The translations under genes were made by a program, and so were the position numbers. Shown here one piece after another: positions 60,840-64,000 of a stretch of 64,000 nt of DNA (positions are counted from its first letter, which is position 1; every line of letters begins with the position of its first letter). The notes beneath the pieces were generated by a model. It did not search any database, was not told where the DNA came from, and worked only from the letters and a program-made list of their open reading frames with translations. The stretch comes from Mucilaginibacter sp. (GTDB taxonomy: Bacteria; Bacteroidota; Bacteroidia; Sphingobacteriales; Sphingobacteriaceae), in assembly GCF_025359345.1 (NCBI RefSeq), contig NZ_JANYGQ010000032.1:62001-126000 (forward strand), read 5' to 3'.

Positions 60840-61394
60840 ATGGAAAATGTCGCTCCCTCACCGAGTAGTGTCGCCATCAAATGGGCACTCATCGGTTTCT
60901 TCGTTTCAATAGTGATTACTTACGCATTCCAGCTTTTGAATGTAGATGTTAATTCACCGGTAAAATATATAAGCTACGTTTTTTTCATAGCTTTCTTACT
61001 ACTAGGCCAAAAGGAGTTTAAGGACAAGCTTGGCGGCTTCGTAACCTTTGGTCAGGCTTTTCTCGAGGGCTTTTTATTCTCGGTTTTCTATGGCATAATG
61101 GTAGCTATCTTCACGTACATTTACTTCACTATGTTAAGCCCTGCGGTTTGGGACCAGGCAATGAATGCCGCTCAAAAGAACCTGGAGGCGAAAGGTACTT
61201 TGTCGTCCGATCAAATTGAGTCTGCTATGAACATCAGCAGAAAATACGGAATATTGATAGCGGTAGTTGGTGTGGCCATAGGAACTCCAATTATGGGTGC
61301 GATAATTGCATTAATAGGGGCAGCCATCTTTAAAAAGGAGCGCTCTCCGCTGGATATGGTGCAGGATAGTAATTATTCAGACCCGGCAGTTTAA
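60840..61394 (+). CDS. DUF4199 membrane protein (second of pair)
   Basis: A 184-aa protein with four hydrophobic helices (about 12-32, 40-53, 75-100, 140-162) and a Gly-rich last helix (VVGVAIGTPIMGAIIALIGA). Same pattern as the previous gene, with GGFVTFGQAFLEGFLFSVFY. It has its own upstream gap after a terminator, so it probably has a separate promoter. Function unknown. Confidence 0.85.
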   Translation: MENVAPSPSSVAIKWALIGFFVSIVITYAFQLLNVDVNSPVKYISYVFFIAFLLLGQKEFKDKLGGFVTFGQAFLEGFLFSVFYGIMVAIFTYIYFTMLSPAVWDQAMNAAQKNLEAKGTLSSDQIESAMNISRKYGILIAVVGVAIGTPIMGAIIALIGAAIFKKERSPLDMVQDSNYSDPAV

Positions 61395-61409
61395 GCCGGA
61401 ACTATCAAT

Positions 61410-61450
61410 AACAAAACAGGCCGTTTCTATTTGAAGCGGCCTGTTTTGTT
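61410..61450. terminator. Strong bidirectional rho-independent terminator
   Basis: 14-bp perfect stem AACAAAACAGGCCG / CGGCCTGTTTTGTT with a 13-base loop, between the DUF4199 gene and the convergent rseP. Confidence 0.92.
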
Positions 61451-61468
61451 TACTATCAGTTTGAAAAT

Positions 61469-62806
61469 TTATTTCTTCATTACCTGCCTCACAATATCGT
61501 TGCCAAACACAAATACCATTAGTGTTATCAACAGTACGAAACCTACTATCTGGGCACGCTCCAAAAACTTATCGCTTAGTGGTTTTCCCTTTATCATTTC
61601 AATTACCAGGAACACCGCGTGGCCACCGTCAAGGGCGGGTATTGGCAATAGGTTGGTTAACGCCAGTACCATCGATAAAAAGCCTACCAGGCTCCAGAAA
61701 CGGATCCAGTCCAAATGACCGCCAAACATGGTTGCAATTGCTACAGGGCCGCTAACAGCTTTGTTTAACTTAACTTCGCCCTTAATCATTTTGCCAATAC
61801 CTTTTGCGTTATCGGTAAATGTTCCCCAGGCCTTGGTAGCGCCAACCGGGAATGAGCCGAAAAAGCCATAAGTCAACCTGTCTTTTTTTGGAAGATCGGG
61901 ATTTGGCGAAAAGCCCAATATCCCGTCTTTATCTATGTGTGCAATTTTATGCTGTACACTATCGCCATGTTTTATGGTAACCTGTACCTGTTTGTTTTTG
62001 AATTGCTGCAACTGCGCGTGCAATTCATCAAAATAGGTGATTTTAACAGCGTTGATAGCCAATATGCTATCGCCCTTAACTATGCCCGCTTTTGCGGCGC
62101 CTGTTTTTGGGGAAACTGAATCGACGGAAAATTTAAATCGCGGGTCCCTGCTTATAAAATCTTCTATAGTGGAGTTAACGTCGCCAAGGTCATTGATTAA
62201 ATTGCCGGGCACTTTAACATGAAGTGTTTGCCCGTTTCGTAGCACTGTTAAATCGGTATTGCCTAATATTACTTTTGTGCTGGTAAGCTCTTCAAAACGT
62301 ATAACCTTTTGACCGTTTATTGCGGTAATGTTATCACCAGGCTGCAAACCTATTTTCATGCCTAGTTTGCCAGGAAGAATACCGTATTTAAGTGCAGCGT
62401 TTGGTGTATAGGTTTCGCCGTATTTAATGGTTAAAATCCAAAATATAAATATGCCTAATACAATATTTACAAATATACCGCCAAGCATTACAATAAGGCG
62501 CTGCCAGGCTGGTTTCGAGCGGAACTCCCATGGCTGCGGCGGGCCGGCCAGTTGCTCGGTATCCATCGATTCGTCAATCATCCCGGCAATTTTTACATAG
62601 CCGCCCAGTGGCAGCCAGCCTATGCCATACTCAACACCTTTGTAGTTAAATTTAAAAAGACTAAAGCCCCAGGCATCAAAAAACAGGTAGAACTTATCTA
62701 CCTTAATGCCGAAGGCCCTGGCGGCCAGGAAATGGCCAAGTTCGTGCAGAATTACTAAAATAGAAAGGCCCAGTATAAGCTGGCCCACCATAATCACTAT
62801 ACTCAT
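61469..62806 (-). CDS. rseP: RIP site-2 protease RseP
   Basis: A 445-aa intramembrane zinc protease. The metal motif HELGH (residues 21-25) lies in the first helix, the LDG motif in PIPALDGGHAVF near the C-terminus. Two PDZ-like domains lie between (about 125-205 with GLQPGDNITAINGQKV, and 220-300 with GIVKGDSILAINAVK). RseP cuts anti-sigma factors and signal-peptide remnants in the inner membrane. It lies 12 bp after the dxr stop on the same strand, the classic dxr-rseP order. Confidence 0.97.
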   Translation of the reverse strand: MSIVIMVGQLILGLSILVILHELGHFLAARAFGIKVDKFYLFFDAWGFSLFKFNYKGVEYGIGWLPLGGYVKIAGMIDESMDTEQLAGPPQPWEFRSKPAWQRLIVMLGGIFVNIVLGIFIFWILTIKYGETYTPNAALKYGILPGKLGMKIGLQPGDNITAINGQKVIRFEELTSTKVILGNTDLTVLRNGQTLHVKVPGNLINDLGDVNSTIEDFISRDPRFKFSVDSVSPKTGAAKAGIVKGDSILAINAVKITYFDELHAQLQQFKNKQVQVTIKHGDSVQHKIAHIDKDGILGFSPNPDLPKKDRLTYGFFGSFPVGATKAWGTFTDNAKGIGKMIKGEVKLNKAVSGPVAIATMFGGHLDWIRFWSLVGFLSMVLALTNLLPIPALDGGHAVFLVIEMIKGKPLSDKFLERAQIVGFVLLITLMVFVFGNDIVRQVMKK

Positions 62807-62818
62807 TTATATATTATA

Positions 62819-64000
62819 TTAAAATTGTAATGCTTTTAACGGCATTTGATGTATTAAATTTTGCGCAAAGATGCGTGTTTCTTTATCAGTATTCAAATAG
62901 TCGTCCAAAACAGGACTCTTAATAAATGCAATATGTTGCATGCATTGTTCAATAACGCCGCTCATAGCTAAAAAGCCTATACTTTTGCTTAAAAAACCGG
63001 CCACTGCAATTTCATTTGCAGCGTTAATTATACAAGGCATATTGCCGCCTTGTTTTAATGCCTGGAACGCCAAAGCTAAATTACGGAAGGTAACCATGTC
63101 TGGTTTTTCGAACGTAAGGTTAGGGTAGTTGGTAAAATCGAACCGTTTGAAATCGTTTTTTACCCGGCCGGGGTAGGTAAGGGCATATTGTATGGGCAAC
63201 TTCATATCCGGCAAACCCATTTGCGCTTTTATGGAGCCATCCTGGAACTGCACCATTGAGTGAATGACTGATTGCGGGTGTACGACGACATCAATCTGTT
63301 CGGCCTCCAAGTCAAAAAGCCATTTAGCCTCTATAACTTCCAGCCCTTTGTTCATTAATGAGGCCGAGTCGATAGTGATTTTGGCACCCATAACCCAGTT
63401 TGGGTGCTTAAGCGCATCCTCGCGGGTAACATTCTCTAAAAAAGCTAACGATTTATTCCTGAACGGACCGCCTGAAGCTGTTAGTATTATCTTTTCTATC
63501 CTGTTGTTTTCTTCACCGGCAAGGCATTGAAAAATTGCTGAGTGCTCCGAATCGACGGGTAAGATTTTAACTTTATGCTTCTTTGCGAGGGAGGTTATTA
63601 ATTCGCCGGCAACCACCAATGTTTCTTTATTTGCTAACGCGATGTCTTTGCCAGCTTTAATGGCTGCTATCGTCGGCTCGAGCCCGGCAAAGCCAACCAT
63701 GGCTGTTAGCACAATGTCTATTTTTTTGTGGGTAACAGTCTCAACAATAGCTTCAGCGCCGGCTAGTACCTTAACATCAGTTTTGGCAAGTGCATCCTTT
63801 ATGTATTGATATTTACTTTTATCGCAAATAACTACGTACTGCGGGTCGAATTGCAAGGCCTGGGCGATAAGTAAATCAGCGTTGCTTTGGGCCGTCAAGA
63901 GATAGGCCTGGAAAAGTTCAGGGTTATTGCCGATAACCTCGAGAGACTGTGTCCCAATACTGCCCGTGGAGCCTAATATCGCTATGTTTTTTTTGTTACT
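62819..64000 (-). CDS. dxr: 1-deoxy-D-xylulose-5-phosphate reductoisomerase (N-terminus cut by window edge)
   Basis: Second enzyme of the MEP isoprenoid pathway, NADPH-dependent. The open frame runs past the window end; 393 codons are seen. The Rossmann motif ILGSTGSIGTQSLEVI begins the visible part, then NKETLVVAGELI, the substrate block ILPVDSEHSAIFQCL, LTASGGPFRN, and WVMGAKITIDSASLMNKGLE with the metal-binding acids. Family length is about 385-400 aa, so only a few residues are missing. Any start inside the window (63898) would cut the NADPH site. It is upstream of rseP in one operon. Confidence 0.97.
   Translation of the reverse strand, partial: SNKKNIAILGSTGSIGTQSLEVIGNNPELFQAYLLTAQSNADLLIAQALQFDPQYVVICDKSKYQYIKDALAKTDVKVLAGAEAIVETVTHKKIDIVLTAMVGFAGLEPTIAAIKAGKDIALANKETLVVAGELITSLAKKHKVKILPVDSEHSAIFQCLAGEENNRIEKIILTASGGPFRNKSLAFLENVTREDALKHPNWVMGAKITIDSASLMNKGLEVIEAKWLFDLEAEQIDVVVHPQSVIHSMVQFQDGSIKAQMGLPDMKLPIQYALTYPGRVKNDFKRFDFTNYPNLTFEKPDMVTFRNLALAFQALKQGGNMPCIINAANEIAVAGFLSKSIGFLAMSGVIEQCMQHIAFIKSPVLDDYLNTDKETRIFAQNLIHQMPLKALQF

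Overview
The window looks like chromosome of a Bacteroidota soil or plant-associated species, most likely family Sphingobacteriaceae (Mucilaginibacter- or Pedobacter-like). The reasons are a SusC/SusD pair, GH92 and GH43 secreted enzymes, several LytTR/His_kinase and TonB-MORN proteins, DUF4199 and DUF3863 proteins, a eukaryotic-type (type II) glutamine synthetase, weak Shine-Dalgarno sequences and short intergenic simple-sequence repeats. The genus is inferred from protein style, not from a marker gene. I saw no rRNA, tRNA, CRISPR array, integrase or intact transposase.

Layout. 1-4777 (minus strand): glycan-uptake operon SusC - SusD - lipoprotein (the last cut by the window edge), with two identical CAAACGTTTG palindromes in the 0.8 kb region upstream. 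5.6-11.1 kb: an orphan hypothetical, a Tat-exported DUF3863 protein, a cupin, a 225-bp inverted-repeat element, a periplasmic-binding lipoprotein and an HpcH/HpaI-type aldolase. 11.1-15.2 kb: Crp/Fnr regulator, two tandem methyltransferase-like paralogues, a SulP anion transporter and the wreck of a histidine kinase. 15.3-22.5 kb: small orphan gene, GH92 mannosidase, TlpA-like thioredoxin, and an omega-amidase/aminotransferase pair. 22.6-25.4 kb: three-gene ABC transporter of the TrpXYZ type. 25.6-29.7 kb: M1 aminopeptidase and a metallophosphoesterase lipoprotein. 29.7-34.5 kb (minus): TolC - MacA - ABC ATPase - MacB-like permease efflux operon. 34.8-37.7 kb: two tandem MORN/TonB proteins and malate dehydrogenase. 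38.4-46.3 kb: type II glutamine synthetase, an unusual Ser/Thr kinase fusion, then a gamma-glutamyl cluster (gamma-glutamylcyclotransferase, GS-like ligase, PD-(D/E)XK GxxExxY protein, APH-like kinase, HAD-IIA phosphatase). 46.4-53.8 kb: secreted GH43, serine hydrolase, GH5-like glycosidase, mutarotase and CocE/NonD hydrolase. 53.8-55.6 kb: LytTR two-component system. 56.1-64 kb: BatA-like protein, a dihydroorotase-like protein without its metal ligands, an acidic hypothetical, two DUF4199 membrane proteins, RseP and Dxr (cut by the right edge).

Working together: glycan capture and trimming at both ends (SusCD, GH92, GH43, GH5-like, mutarotase), nitrogen assimilation and gamma-glutamyl chemistry in the middle (two GS-type enzymes, GGCT, aminotransferase plus omega-amidase), and envelope functions (efflux, RseP, TonB proteins). 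The most unusual items are the kinase fused to a PLD-like C-terminal region (39451-41604), the metal-ligand-free dihydroorotase (58217-59470), the GxxExxY nuclease-fold gene bracketed by inverted repeats (43596-44201), and a MITE-like element whose terminal repeat supplies the stop codon of the cupin gene (8221-8445).
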